Source: Thiobacter sp. AK1 (GTDB taxonomy: Bacteria; Pseudomonadota; Gammaproteobacteria; Burkholderiales; Thiobacteraceae). From it: DNA of 64,000 nucleotides. The position numbers were made by a program, and so were the translations under genes. The stretch is taken from NCBI RefSeq assembly GCF_039822265.1, contig NZ_JBAJEX010000004.1, positions 157,943-221,942 on the forward strand, given 5' to 3'. Under the pieces are notes generated by a model. The model ran no database searches. It worked only from the letters and a program-made list of their open reading frames with translations, and was not told the DNA's origin. How positions within the stretch are numbered: the stretch's first letter is position 1; each line of letters opens with the position of its first letter. Shown piece by piece: positions 37,335 to 46,263 of the stretch.

Positions 37335-38486
37335 TCAGCGAAACCCGAGCCGTGTGACATTGGCCAGCACCGAGAACACGGCATCGACGATAATGATGAG
37401 GAAGATGGACTGCACCACGGACAGCGTGGTGTGGCGTCCCACGCTGTCGGCGCTGCCCGCGGCGCGGAAACCCTGGTAGCACCCCACCAGGGCGATGATC
37501 AAGGCGAATACCGGTGCCTTGCCCACCCCGAACAGAAACGTCGAAACACGGATGGTGTCGTCGAAGCGGTCGAGGAAGCTCGCGGCGTCCACATCGAGCT
37601 GCACACGCGCCACCACGAAGCCGCCCAGCAGCCCCAGCACATCGGCGTAAAAGGTGAGCAGGGGCAGCACCAGCGCGAGCGCCAGCATGCGCGGCAGCAC
37701 TAGCACCTCCTGGGGCGAAAGCCCCAGGGTGCGCAGTGCGTCGATTTCCTCCGATACCTTCATGGTGCCAATCTGCGCCGCGAACGCGGAGCCGGAGCGT
37801 CCGGCGACGATGATGGCCACCAGCATGGGCCCCAATTCCCGCAGGATGGCATGGGCGATCAGATCCACCACGAAGATGTTGGCGCCATAGCGCGCGAGCT
37901 GGGTGGCACCCTGGTAGGCGATTACCACGCCCACCAGGAAAGCCAACAGGCCCACCAGGGCTAGCGCATCGAGACCCGCGTGCTGAATGTGGTGCAGCAC
38001 CAGCCGGCCGCGCCAGCGGCGCGGCTCGCGCAGCGCCACGAGGGCGCTGAGCGTGGTCTCCCCTAGAAAGGCCAGCATGCCCTGGGCCTCTTGCCAGCGC
38101 TGTGAAACGCCCATGCCCAGGCGCGCAAGCCAGCCGGGCGGCCGGGGCGGGGCAAACCACGGCAAGCGCGCAGCGCGGCTTTGCACCAGTTCCAGGAGGC
38201 GGGCGCGTTCTGGCGCCAGCCCCACCAGCTCCACCTCGCGCCCCATTCCGCGCAGATGGCAAAGAAGCGCATCGAGTAGCCAGGCGCCAGCGGTATCGAA
38301 GGCGAGGATGTCACCGCAGTCCACGACGAGCCGGGATTCTCCAGGATAGGCAAGCGTGGCCACGCGAGGCTTGAGTCCGGCGATGCCCTGCACGGTCCAG
38401 TGACCAAGGCAGCGCACGCGGCCATCCCCAAACAGGAAGTCCGCGGCTTGGCTTTGCGAAGAGGTAATGGATGAGGCGGACGGCAT
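37335..38486 (-). CDS. STAS-MlaE fusion permease of the MCE transporter
   Basis: 383 aa from the ATG at 38486. Residues about 25-115 look like a STAS/MlaB domain (SRLVVDCGDILAFDTAGAWL with the conserved D-T-A-G). The rest is an MlaE permease: FLVGVVIAYQGATQL, RELGPMLVAIIVAGRSGSAF, EIDALRTLGLSPQEVLVLPR, and the closing FLIIIVDAVFSVL. MlaB and MlaE functions are thus in one chain, as is common outside enterics. Phospholipid transport across the envelope is likely; direction unknown. Confidence 0.94.
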   Translation of the reverse strand: MPSASSITSSQSQAADFLFGDGRVRCLGHWTVQGIAGLKPRVATLAYPGESRLVVDCGDILAFDTAGAWLLDALLCHLRGMGREVELVGLAPERARLLELVQSRAARLPWFAPPRPPGWLARLGMGVSQRWQEAQGMLAFLGETTLSALVALREPRRWRGRLVLHHIQHAGLDALALVGLLAFLVGVVIAYQGATQLARYGANIFVVDLIAHAILRELGPMLVAIIVAGRSGSAFAAQIGTMKVSEEIDALRTLGLSPQEVLVLPRMLALALVLPLLTFYADVLGLLGGFVVARVQLDVDAASFLDRFDDTIRVSTFLFGVGKAPVFALIIALVGCYQGFRAAGSADSVGRHTTLSVVQSIFLIIIVDAVFSVLANVTRLGFR

Positions 38487-38520
38487 GACGCTGGGAGTAT
38501 ATCCAGCGCTCGCCCGCGCG

Positions 38521-39000
38521 TCAGGCTGGCTCGCGCTCCAACCGCTGCGTGGTGAGCACGCTGCTGGGCAGATCCGCCAGCCGATACTTGCCGGTTTGCA
38601 CCGCGCGCGCAAGTTTTTCCAGGGTTTGCTCCTTGAGCAGGGCGAGCACTTTTTTCTTGATGGGCTGCCACTTGGCGTGCATGGGACAAGCGGTGGCATC
38701 GGAACACACCTTGAGCCCCAGCACGCAGTCCTGGGCAAAGCCCGGGCCTTCGGTGATGGCCAGCACCTGCAGCAGATCGGTCTTTTCTGCGCCCTCGCGC
38801 AGACAGAAGCCGCCCAGGCGGCCACGGAAGGAATAGAGCAGATTCCCCCTGCAGAGGCTCTGCATGATCTTGGCGAGATAGGCCGGCGGGACGTTGAGGC
38901 GGCTGGCGATCTCGCGGTTGAGCACCGGCTGGCCCTTGGGTTGGGTGGCGATGAAGATCAGCGCCTGGATCGCGTATTGGCTGGTACGGGAGAGCATCAT
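38521..39000 (-). CDS. Rrf2-family regulator with probable Fe-S ligands
   Basis: 159 aa. The winged helix starts MMLSRTSQYAIQALIFIATQ, with LNREIASRLNVPPAYLAKIM as recognition region. Cys92-x6-Cys99-x5-Cys105 and His108 (CVLGLKVCSDATACPMH) sit where IscR has C92, C98, C104 and H107, so an Fe-S cluster is likely. CDS neighbours are ctaB (73 bases upstream) and the MCE permease (34 bases downstream), so it is not an isc-operon regulator. A redox, iron or NO sensor for respiratory genes is inference. ATG 38997 is an equally possible start. Confidence 0.9.
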   Translation of the reverse strand: MMLSRTSQYAIQALIFIATQPKGQPVLNREIASRLNVPPAYLAKIMQSLCRGNLLYSFRGRLGGFCLREGAEKTDLLQVLAITEGPGFAQDCVLGLKVCSDATACPMHAKWQPIKKKVLALLKEQTLEKLARAVQTGKYRLADLPSSVLTTQRLEREPA

Positions 39001-39005
39001 GGCCG

Positions 39006-39040
39006 TTGGATAAGACTCTTTACGGAGCAGTTTATCCTAA
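39006..39040. promoter_or_regulatory. Inverted repeat before the Rrf2 gene, possible operator
   Basis: GGATAA (39008-39013), 18 bases, TTATCC (39032-39037) lies immediately upstream of the Rrf2 start codon. Arms are only six bases, so chance is possible; autoregulation would be typical of the family. Confidence 0.3.
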
Positions 39041-39072
39041 TTCCGGCCATTGCGCACGGAGCCGGCAACCCT

Positions 39073-39981
39073 TTAGGCCAGGATCCCAAGCGGTAGCCGG
39101 AGATAGTGGTCCACGAGCAGCGCGGCGAACAGAAGGCTCAAGTAGAGGATGGAGTAGGCGAAGGTCTTTTTCGCCAGGACGTCGCTGTAGGCCCGATACA
39201 GGCGCCAGCCATACCACAGGAACACGCCATCGAGCACCAGGGCAGCGGCTAGATAGATGAGGCCGCTCATGCCGCTCGCCACGGGCAGCAAGGTGCAAGC
39301 AGTGAGAATCAGCGTATAGAGCAGCACGTGCAGGCGGGTGAAGGCCTCACCGTGGGTGACGGGCAGCATGGGCATGCCGGCTTTGGCGTACTCCTCACGA
39401 CGGTACAAGGCCAGGGCCCAGAAATGGGGTGGGGTCCAGGCAAAAATGATGAGGAATAGCAGCAGGGCATCGGCGCTCACCTCCCCCGTGGCAGCAGCCC
39501 AGCCCAGCACCGGTGGCATGGCGCCGGAGGCGCCGCCAATGACGATGTTCTGGGGTGTCAGGGGTTTGAGCACCACCGTGTAGATCACCGCGTAGCCCAC
39601 GAAGGTCGCCAGGGTGAGCCACATGGTGAGGGCATTGACATAGGCGTTGAGAATGAACAGACCTAACCCGCCCACCACACCAGCGAACACGAGGGTCTGT
39701 ATTGGCGTCACCTGCCCGCGCGGCAGCGGGCGCGCCCGGGTGCGCGCCATGATGGCGTCCACCTTCTGCTCGATGAGACAGTTGAAGGCCGCCGCCGCGC
39801 CCGCCACCAGGGCGATGCCCACGGTGCCCGCGATCAGGATGCGCAGCGGCACCATGCCCGGAAGGGCGAGGAACATGCCAATCACCGCGGTGAACACGAT
39901 CAGCGCCACCACGCGCGGCTTGCACAGAGCAAAGAACTGTTGGCAGCGGCAGGCCACCTGATTGACGCTCAGCGTCGTCAT
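39073..39981 (-). CDS. ctaB: Protoheme IX farnesyltransferase (haem O synthase)
   Basis: UbiA-family membrane enzyme that farnesylates haem B to haem O. 302 aa from the ATG at 39981 ([17 protein letters not shown]) with GAGGAGA upstream. Motifs: [19 protein letters not shown], the Asp-rich [20 protein letters not shown], and the second Asp/polar loop with [26 protein letters not shown] in part. About eight membrane helices. Follows ctaA by 20 bases. Confidence 0.97.
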   Translation of the reverse strand: MTTLSVNQVACRCQQFFALCKPRVVALIVFTAVIGMFLALPGMVPLRILIAGTVGIALVAGAAAAFNCLIEQKVDAIMARTRARPLPRGQVTPIQTLVFAGVVGGLGLFILNAYVNALTMWLTLATFVGYAVIYTVVLKPLTPQNIVIGGASGAMPPVLGWAAATGEVSADALLLFLIIFAWTPPHFWALALYRREEYAKAGMPMLPVTHGEAFTRLHVLLYTLILTACTLLPVASGMSGLIYLAAALVLDGVFLWYGWRLYRAYSDVLAKKTFAYSILYLSLLFAALLVDHYLRLPLGILA

Positions 39982-40001
39982 GCGCGTCTCCTCAACCGGA
40001 A

Positions 40002-41096
40002 TCATCCCGTCTGCGCGGGATTGTGTCGGGCACCTACCCCGACGCGAAAGTGTAACACCACGAGCATCATCACCAGCAACGCCGCACCTCCGTTGTGCAG
40101 CACCGCCACGGGCAGCGGCCACTGCAGCATGACATTGGACAGGCCAGTGAGAAACTGCAACAAGATCAGCCCCGCCAGCGCGCGGGCCCAACGGGCCAGG
40201 CCCGGCACCGACCGGGCGCGCCAGGCAAGCGTGCCCAGCACGGCGAGCACCAGATAAGCGAAGTTGCGATGGACCCAATGAATGGCCACCAGGGACTGGA
40301 AAGGAATGAGATCGCCGTCCGCCGTCTGCCCCAGCGGACGCCACAGGGTATAGGCGTGATGAAAGTCCATCTCCGGCGGCCACCAGTGCCCATGGCAGAG
40401 GGGAAAGTCGGGACAGGCCAGTACCGCGTAATTGGTGCTCACCCAGCCACCGAGGGCGATTTGCAAGACGAGCACGACCGCCGCCAGCAGACCGTGGCCA
40501 CGCAGGGCCACCGCCTCCGCGCCCACCGCCGGGCGCGGGCCTTCCCGCAAGGCAAGGCCCGTGAGGAGCGCCAGCAGTAGCATGCCGCCCAGTAGATGCA
40601 GGGTGACGATTGCCGGCGTTAGTTTCATGGTCACGGTGAAGGCGCCGAATGCGCCCTGCACGCAGACGGCGAGGAAAATGACCGTGGCAAGCCAGGGCGA
40701 GCGGCTGGGATCTCGCCGAGCCCGCAGCCAGGCCTGCACCATGAGCACGATGATGAGCAGCCCTACACCCATGGCGAAATAACGATGCAGCATTTCGATC
40801 CACGCCTTGATGCGCGTGACCGGGCCGCTGGGCATGGCCGTCTCCGCGGCGCGGATATGCTCCGCTGCCGAGAGCGGATTCGAGTGGCCGTAACACCCCG
40901 GCCAGTCAGGGCAACCCAGGCCGGAATCGGTTAGACGGGTAAACCCACCAAACATGATCAGATCCAGCGCGAGGAAGGCCGTCACCCAGGCAAGTCGGGC
41001 ATGGACATCGCCGCCCCTTCGCGCCACGTAGGCGAGCACGGGTAGGGCCACCAGCAGGCCGAACAGCGCGAGCAAAAGCAGGTTCGGAGCCGTCAT
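40002..41096 (-). CDS. ctaA: Haem A synthase CtaA/COX15
   Basis: Oxidises the C8 methyl of haem O to the formyl of haem A. 364 aa from the ATG at 41096, which shares one base with the preceding stop (TGATG). Eight membrane helices; motifs [36 protein letters not shown] (haem His), THE-like [34 protein letters not shown], and [12 protein letters not shown]. Proteobacterial COX15 type. Confidence 0.96.
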   Translation of the reverse strand: MTAPNLLLLALFGLLVALPVLAYVARRGGDVHARLAWVTAFLALDLIMFGGFTRLTDSGLGCPDWPGCYGHSNPLSAAEHIRAAETAMPSGPVTRIKAWIEMLHRYFAMGVGLLIIVLMVQAWLRARRDPSRSPWLATVIFLAVCVQGAFGAFTVTMKLTPAIVTLHLLGGMLLLALLTGLALREGPRPAVGAEAVALRGHGLLAAVVLVLQIALGGWVSTNYAVLACPDFPLCHGHWWPPEMDFHHAYTLWRPLGQTADGDLIPFQSLVAIHWVHRNFAYLVLAVLGTLAWRARSVPGLARWARALAGLILLQFLTGLSNVMLQWPLPVAVLHNGGAALLVMMLVVLHFRVGVGARHNPAQTG

Positions 41097-41677
41097 CAAC
41101 CGATCTGCGAGGCCTTGAGCAAACGGGCGAGGTCCTTGCCCATGCGCTTGAGATCCGGATCCAAGTCATAGCGCATCATCGCGTTGCCCAGGGGATCGAT
41201 CACGTAGAGATGGCCAGTCAGGCCGTGCCTCGCAGGCAGACGGCGGGCGAGATCGCCGTGCGGATCCCGCACCACGCGCAGGGGTCCGAGCCGTTCCAAG
41301 AGCGCCGGATCCGGCACACCGGCGTCTGTCAACAGCCACACCACCTGCACGCGCGCCTGGTCACGGCCCTGCAGCAGGCGCACCCGGCGCAGGGCATCGA
41401 ACTGACGTGCGCAGACGGCGTCGCAGGCGCTGGGCGCGGCATGCAGGAGCAACCACTTGCCGCGCAATTGGCGCAGGGGCAGCGGCGTGCCATCTGGCAA
41501 GGCCAGGGTCAGCTCGCTGGGCAGAGACACCGGCTCGATGAGCTCACCATAGTTCACCGCCGCCCCCTTGGGCGGCCACACGTAGTAGAACAGATAGGAA
41601 GCGACCACCGGTGCCAGGAACACCGCCAGCACCAGTAGGAATTTAGCTCGATTGCCGCGCCCTGCATCGTCTTGCAT
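41096..41677 (-). CDS. Sco-like membrane-anchored thioredoxin-fold protein
   Basis: 193 aa with an N-terminal anchor (KFLLVLAVFLAPVVASYLFYY) and a thioredoxin-like periplasmic domain. Cys85 and Cys89 form CDAVC, the Sco-type CxxxC. The Sco-like end LYVIDPLGNAMMRY is present, but the Sco copper His (five residues before the Tyr) is replaced; nearby His residues are in RHGLTGHLY. It overlaps surf1 by 35 bases and ctaA by one. Such genes are regular between surf1 and ctaA in betaproteobacteria; a thiol or copper role in caa3 assembly is inferred. Confidence 0.8.
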   Translation of the reverse strand: MQDDAGRGNRAKFLLVLAVFLAPVVASYLFYYVWPPKGAAVNYGELIEPVSLPSELTLALPDGTPLPLRQLRGKWLLLHAAPSACDAVCARQFDALRRVRLLQGRDQARVQVVWLLTDAGVPDPALLERLGPLRVVRDPHGDLARRLPARHGLTGHLYVIDPLGNAMMRYDLDPDLKRMGKDLARLLKASQIG

Positions 41678-42356
41678 ACAGCACCACGTAAAGGATCACG
41701 ATGGTCGCCGCCATGGCAAACCATTGGAAGGCGTAGCCCAGATGTTTTTCCACGCCCGTATCGGGCCGCACCCACTGGCGGTGAAGGCCGTCGCCCGTGT
41801 CGTTGAGCTGGGTGACCACCACGGGCAGTAGGGAATAGGGCAAGGTGGCAGCATAGCGAGGCAAATCCAGGTTCTGCCACACCTTGCCCTGCACCACCTG
41901 GCGCGACAGCTCCAGATATTTCCCAGGCGGGGGACCGGCAATGCCGTCGATACGCACCGGTGCGGGCGGCACCGGCACCACCGGCAGCGGCCCGTTCCAG
42001 TCACGGATCACCCGGCCGCGATCGATCAGCACCGCCACCGAGGCACCTTCGATCAGAAGGGGCGTCAGCACCTGATAGGCGGGGTGACCTTCCCAGCTGC
42101 GATTGTCGAGGAAGATTTCGTGGGCGGAATCGAACCGGCCTGTGACCTGTACCCGCCGGCCTTGCAGCGCTGCCGCGTCAACCGGGCGACCATCCAAGGC
42201 GATGGGTGCCGCCTGGAGGCGAGCGTCGATGCGGGCTTGCAAAGCGCGTTTGTACTCCGCCCGGTCGAGTTGCCACTTGCCTGCGGCGAGCGTCACGGCA
42301 AGCAGCAAGGCCGCGGCCACGCTGGGCCAGAGCAAGCCTCGCCCACCCTCAGCCAT
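41643..42356 (-). CDS. SURF1 family oxidase assembly protein
   Basis: 237 aa with a membrane helix at each end (about 12-27 and 212-230). SURF1 motifs: KWQLDRAEYKRAL, RRVQVTGRFDSAHEIFLDNR, GHPAYQVLTPLLIEG, VLIDRGRV, and HLGYAFQWFAMAA near the end. Helps insert haem A into subunit I. First gene of the surf1-ctaA-ctaB run, divergent from the DUF2909 gene. Confidence 0.95.
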   Translation of the reverse strand: MAEGGRGLLWPSVAAALLLAVTLAAGKWQLDRAEYKRALQARIDARLQAAPIALDGRPVDAAALQGRRVQVTGRFDSAHEIFLDNRSWEGHPAYQVLTPLLIEGASVAVLIDRGRVIRDWNGPLPVVPVPPAPVRIDGIAGPPPGKYLELSRQVVQGKVWQNLDLPRYAATLPYSLLPVVVTQLNDTGDGLHRQWVRPDTGVEKHLGYAFQWFAMAATIVILYVVLYARRCRARQSS

Positions 42357-42487
42357 GGCGGTCGCGCGAGGCTTGCATTACACTGTGCATATCTGCCGCC
42401 ACGCCTTCGGCACGCGGCAGACGCCCACGCGCCTGCGCCGCTAAATCCGGCCAGCCGCACTCACCCAGGCCCGATTGCGAGTCCACC

Positions 42488-42697
42488 ATGTCCCCCATCC
42501 TGTACCGCAGCCTCGTCGTCGCGTTTCTCGTCGTCATCATCGGCAGCTTGTTTTCGGCCTTGCTCTTTCTGCTCAAGGACAAAGGTAGCACGGAACGCAC
42601 GGTGAAGGCGTTGACGGTGCGCATCGGCGTTTCCATCACCCTGTTCGGCCTGCTCATGGCCGGCTTCTACTTCGGCGTACTGCCTCCCAAGCCCTAG
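42488..42697 (+). CDS. DUF2909 twin-helix membrane protein
   Basis: 69 aa from the ATG at 42488: helix one (SLVVAFLVVIIGSLFSALLFLL), a polar loop (KDKGSTERTVKALTVR), helix two (GVSITLFGLLMAGFYFGVL). This layout and its place between surf1 and coxC match DUF2909, a betaproteobacterial oxidase-neighbourhood protein of unknown role. It is the only plus-strand gene in the caa3 block. Confidence 0.85.
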   Translation: MSPILYRSLVVAFLVVIIGSLFSALLFLLKDKGSTERTVKALTVRIGVSITLFGLLMAGFYFGVLPPKP

Positions 42698-42730
42698 CCC
42701 CGTTGTTATTCCTTCGCCGGTGAGAACAAA

Positions 42731-42762
42731 CAAAAATGGCGCCGCGGTACCCTGCGGCGCCA
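42731..42762 (-). terminator. Terminator of the caa3 oxidase operon
   Basis: TGGCGCCGC and GCGGCGCCA form a 9-bp stem around an eight-base loop; on the minus strand it is followed by TTTTTGTTTGTT. It lies between the convergent ends of coxC and the DUF2909 gene. Confidence 0.85.
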
Positions 42763-42823
42763 GAGTCCCCTTTCTCCTAATCGTTCTGGTTATAGGCCTC
42801 CTTTGGTTTATGGGGCCGCGCGC

Positions 42824-43714
42824 TCAAAGCGCATAGACGAACACGAACAGAAGCAGCCAGACCACATCCACAAAGTGCCAATACCAAGACACCGCTTCGA
42901 AAGCGAAGTGGCGCTCCGGCGTGAAGTGGCCCTTCAGCGCCCGCAGCCAGACCACGGTCAGCATCACCGTGCCGATGGTCACGTGCAGCCCATGGAAACC
43001 AGTGAGCATGAAGAAGGTCGCGCCATAGGCGCCCGCGCCCAGTGTGAGCCCCATCTTGGTGTAGGCATGGACATACTCATAAGACTGTAGCCCGAGGAAG
43101 AGTAGGCCCAGGCAGATGGTGAGGAACAGCCACACCACGAGTTGGGTGCGGTTATTCTTCTTCAGCCCCCAGTGGGCAATGGTGACGGTAAGACCCGAAG
43201 TGAGCAGGATCAGGGTATTGAGGGCAGGAATGCCCCACGCCCCCATGGCCGCAAACTGATTGGAACCGGGCGGCACCTCCGTGTCCACACCCGCCAGGCT
43301 CGGCCCCAAGGGGCCCGCGGTCGGCCAACTCGGCGTGTAGCCCGGCCACAGCATCGCACCCGTTTCCCCCGAGCCCAGCCAGGGCACCGCCAGCACCCGC
43401 AGATAGAACAAGGCGCCGAAGAAAGCGGCAAAGAACATCACTTCGGAAAAAATGAACCACGTCATGCCCCAGCGGAAGGAGCGGTCCACCTGCTCGTTGT
43501 ACTTGCCAGACTCGGATTCCTCGATGACACGACCAAACCAGCCGAACATCATGTAGAACAGCACCGCCAAGCCGGCCAGCACCAGCCAGCCGCCTGGCAG
43601 CCGATTCGCCCACAGCACCATGCCGGATGCGAACAAGAGCAGCGCCACCGAACCCACGATGGGCCAGCCCGAAGGCTGTGGCAGATAGTACCCTCCCCCT
43701 TGATGCTCACTCAT
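42824..43714 (-). CDS. ctaE: Cytochrome c oxidase subunit III
   Basis: 296 aa with seven membrane helices. Motifs typical of COX3: FRWGMTWFIFSEVMFFAAFF, the Glu in SEVMFF, LLTSGLTVTIAHWGLK, TGFHGLHVTIGTVML and the closing WYWHFVDVVWLLLFVFVY. GAGGAGGAACG precedes the ATG. Last gene of the coxBA operon. Confidence 0.97.
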   Translation of the reverse strand: MSEHQGGGYYLPQPSGWPIVGSVALLLFASGMVLWANRLPGGWLVLAGLAVLFYMMFGWFGRVIEESESGKYNEQVDRSFRWGMTWFIFSEVMFFAAFFGALFYLRVLAVPWLGSGETGAMLWPGYTPSWPTAGPLGPSLAGVDTEVPPGSNQFAAMGAWGIPALNTLILLTSGLTVTIAHWGLKKNNRTQLVVWLFLTICLGLLFLGLQSYEYVHAYTKMGLTLGAGAYGATFFMLTGFHGLHVTIGTVMLTVVWLRALKGHFTPERHFAFEAVSWYWHFVDVVWLLLFVFVYAL

Positions 43715-43767
43715 GTTTCGTTCCTCCTCGCTTTGGTTACCCAGAATGGCTCATTCCAAATCTTGCA

Positions 43768-43977
43768 TCATCCCGCGGCGAGGTGGGTCACCAGCCACAC
43801 CACACCCAGCAACGCCGCAATGAACAAGGCCGCAGCCACCAGCCCCATGGCAATCACCTGGCCGGGGGTGAGCTTGGCGGCATCCGACTCATAATCGTGG
43901 CGGCGCCGCACGCCAAAAAAGCTCCAGAAGACAGCCGTGGCGGCCGCAAGCCAGCCCCGCTTGTCTCGCCCATTCAT
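43768..43977 (-). CDS. DUF2970 membrane protein
   Basis: 69 aa with a basic N-terminal part (AVFWSFFGVRRRHDYESD, the DUF2970 signature region) and one C-terminal helix (VIAMGLVAAALFIAALLGVVW). Always found near caa3/aa3 genes in betaproteobacteria. Overlaps the cox11 stop by four bases. Confidence 0.87.
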   Translation of the reverse strand: MNGRDKRGWLAAATAVFWSFFGVRRRHDYESDAAKLTPGQVIAMGLVAAALFIAALLGVVWLVTHLAAG

Positions 43978-44534
43978 GCGCCTTCCCCGGAGGCGCCTGC
44001 CACCGCAGCCTTGGGGGCGCGCTCGTAGAAGGTATAGGAGAGGGTGATGGTGTGCACGTTGCGGGGCAAATCGTTTTGCACCACGAATTGAACCGGCATC
44101 AGCCGTTCCTCGCCAGGCTTGAGAGTCTGCTCGCTAAAACAGAAGCATTCGATTTTCTTGAAGTAGCTGGCGGCGTACGCAGGGGCATACGCCGGAACGG
44201 CCTGACCGACGATGGTGCGGTCGGTGGTGTTGACCACGCGATAGAACACCTGCTTCATCTCACCCGGATGGACTTCAAGCTTCACCGTCTGGGGCTCGAA
44301 GCGCCAGGGCAAGCCCGTGCCCACGTTGGAATCGAACTCGATGGTCACGGTGCGCGCGAAATCCACCTGGGTGTTGCTCGGGGCGATCCGTTCCCGGCTG
44401 AGTCCGGTAACCTCACAGATCTTTTTATAAAACGGCACCAAGGCGAAGCCGAAGCCAAACATGGCCACCGTGACCACGATCAGCTTGCGCAGGAGGACTG
44501 TGTTTTGCTCGCGCCGATCCATCGCTTCAGCCAT
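43974..44534 (-). CDS. ctaG: Cytochrome c oxidase assembly protein CtaG/Cox11
   Basis: Delivers copper to CuB of subunit I. 186 aa from the ATG at 44534 (or 44522): one membrane helix (about 18-36) and a periplasmic beta-domain with the copper motif ECFCFSEQTLKPGE, plus VPFYKKICEVTGLSR and FDSNVGTGLPWRFEP. Its start overlaps the small ORF upstream by eight bases. Confidence 0.96.
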   Translation of the reverse strand: MAEAMDRREQNTVLLRKLIVVTVAMFGFGFALVPFYKKICEVTGLSRERIAPSNTQVDFARTVTIEFDSNVGTGLPWRFEPQTVKLEVHPGEMKQVFYRVVNTTDRTIVGQAVPAYAPAYAASYFKKIECFCFSEQTLKPGEERLMPVQFVVQNDLPRNVHTITLSYTFYERAPKAAVAGASGEGA

Positions 44535-44622
44535 ACATCCGTAGCGTCCACAGGAAAATGATGACCACCAGCGCCACCAGGATGGCGGCGGTGAGGTATT
44601 TATTCTTCTCGCTGGGGGGCAT
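44527..44622 (-). CDS. Cytochrome oxidase small assembly protein, 31 aa
   Basis: Minus-strand ATG at 44622 to TGA at 44527. The product starts MPPSEKNKYLT and has one helix (AAILVALVVIIFLWTLRMYG). A protein of this size between subunit I and Cox11 is annotated in many betaproteobacteria as a small assembly protein; I rely on position and shape. It overlaps cox11, and both are easy to miss because of length. Confidence 0.75.
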   Translation of the reverse strand: MPPSEKNKYLTAAILVALVVIIFLWTLRMYG

Positions 44623-44671
44623 TGTTTTCCCGTGGGCACTGGGACGGCCCATCACGGGCCGTCCCTGCGTG

Positions 44672-46246
44672 TTACTTCAGCACCGGCGGCGTTTCAAAGG
44701 AGTGGTAAGGCGCGGGCGAGGGCAAGTGCGTCCACTCCAGGGAATCCGCCCCCTCCCAGGGCTTGGCCTCGGCCTTGACGCCCCCCTTGATGGCCTTCAG
44801 CACCACCACCAGGAAGATAAGCTGCGATAAGCCGAAACCGAAGGCGCCGATACTAGACACCATGTTCCAGTCGGCGAACTGCAGGTTGTAATCGGGCACG
44901 CGCCGCTGCATGCCGGCCAGCCCCAGGAAGTGCATGGGGAAGAAGGTGATGTTGAAGAAGATCGCCGACAACCAGAAATGGAGCTTGCCCAGTTTCTCGT
45001 CATACATGTGACCCGTCCACTTGGGCAGCCAGAAGTACACGCCCGCGAAGATGGCGAACAATGCGCCGGACACTAGCACGTAGTGGAAGTGCGCCACCAC
45101 GTAGTAGGTGTCTTGGATCTGGATGTCCACCGGCGTGATGGCGCACACCAGACCGGTGAAGCCGCCGATGGTGAACAGGGCGACGAAACCCAAGGCGAAC
45201 AGCATGGGCGTCTCGAAGGTCATCGAGCCGCGCCACATCGTCGCCACCCAGTTGAACACCTTCACGCCGGTCGGCACGGCAATCAGCATCGTGGCGTACA
45301 TGAAGAAGAGCTGGGCGGAGGTGGGCATACCCACGGTGAACATGTGATGTGCCCAGACGATGAAGGAGAGGATGGCGATGGACGCCGTGGCATACACCAT
45401 GGATGCGTAGCCAAACAGCGGCTTGCGGGCAAAGGCTGGGATCACCTGGGAGATGATGCCGAACGCCGGCAGGATCATGATGTACACCTCAGGATGACCG
45501 AAGAACCAGAAGATGTGCTGGAACATCACCGGATCGCCGCCGCCCGCGGGATTGAAAAAATGAGTGCCAAAGTGGCGGTCCGTGAGCAGCATGGTCACGG
45601 CACCGGCGAGCACCGGCATCACGGCGATCAGCAGGTAGGCAGTAATCAGCCAGGTCCACACGAACAGGGGCATTTTCATCAAGGTCATGCCCGGAGCGCG
45701 CATGTTGAGGATGGTGGTGATGATGTTGATTGCTCCCATGATGGAAGAGATGCCCAGGATGTGCACCGCGAAGATGGTCATGTCATTGGCGATGCCACCT
45801 TGCAGGAACAGCGGCGCATACATGGTCCAGCCACCGGCTACCGCGCCACCCGGCACGAAGAACTGGCTCACGAGCAGGATTGCCGCTACCGGCAGCAGCC
45901 AGAAGGACCAGTTGTTCATGCGCGGAAAGGCCATGTCGGGCGCGCCGATCATCATGGGCACCTGCCAGTTTGCGAAGCCCACGAAGGCTGGCATGATCGC
46001 ACCGAACACCATGATCAGACCGTGCAGGGTGGTGAGGCTGTTGAACACTTCTGGCTCAACGATCTGCAACCCCGGCTGGAACAGCTCGGCGCGAATGAGC
46101 AGGGCCATCACACCACCTGTGAGCAGCATGATGAAGGAAAACCACAGATAGAGGGTGCCTATATCCTTGTGGTTGGTGGTAGTGAGCCAGCGCATCAGGC
46201 CCGTGGGATGGGCGTGACCGTACTCGTGTGTGTGTGTCGCTTCCAT
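44672..46246 (-). CDS. ctaD: Cytochrome c oxidase subunit I
   Basis: Catalytic haem a/haem a3-CuB subunit, 524 aa, twelve membrane helices. Key sites: [14 protein letters not shown] (haem a His), [17 protein letters not shown] (CuB His, Glu of the D-channel, cross-linked Tyr), [10 protein letters not shown] (CuB His pair), and [15 protein letters not shown] (haem ligands). D-channel residues are in [24 protein letters not shown] precedes the ATG. Confidence 0.98.
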   Translation of the reverse strand: MEATHTHEYGHAHPTGLMRWLTTTNHKDIGTLYLWFSFIMLLTGGVMALLIRAELFQPGLQIVEPEVFNSLTTLHGLIMVFGAIMPAFVGFANWQVPMMIGAPDMAFPRMNNWSFWLLPVAAILLVSQFFVPGGAVAGGWTMYAPLFLQGGIANDMTIFAVHILGISSIMGAINIITTILNMRAPGMTLMKMPLFVWTWLITAYLLIAVMPVLAGAVTMLLTDRHFGTHFFNPAGGGDPVMFQHIFWFFGHPEVYIMILPAFGIISQVIPAFARKPLFGYASMVYATASIAILSFIVWAHHMFTVGMPTSAQLFFMYATMLIAVPTGVKVFNWVATMWRGSMTFETPMLFALGFVALFTIGGFTGLVCAITPVDIQIQDTYYVVAHFHYVLVSGALFAIFAGVYFWLPKWTGHMYDEKLGKLHFWLSAIFFNITFFPMHFLGLAGMQRRVPDYNLQFADWNMVSSIGAFGFGLSQLIFLVVVLKAIKGGVKAEAKPWEGADSLEWTHLPSPAPYHSFETPPVLK

Positions 46247-46263
46247 TATTGGACCTCCTCGGA

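Noticed and set aside
40002..40896. N-terminal extension of ctaB to 607 residues
   Set aside because: The extension is a shadow of ctaA in another frame; the ATG at 39981 with GAGGAGA gives the normal 302 aa.
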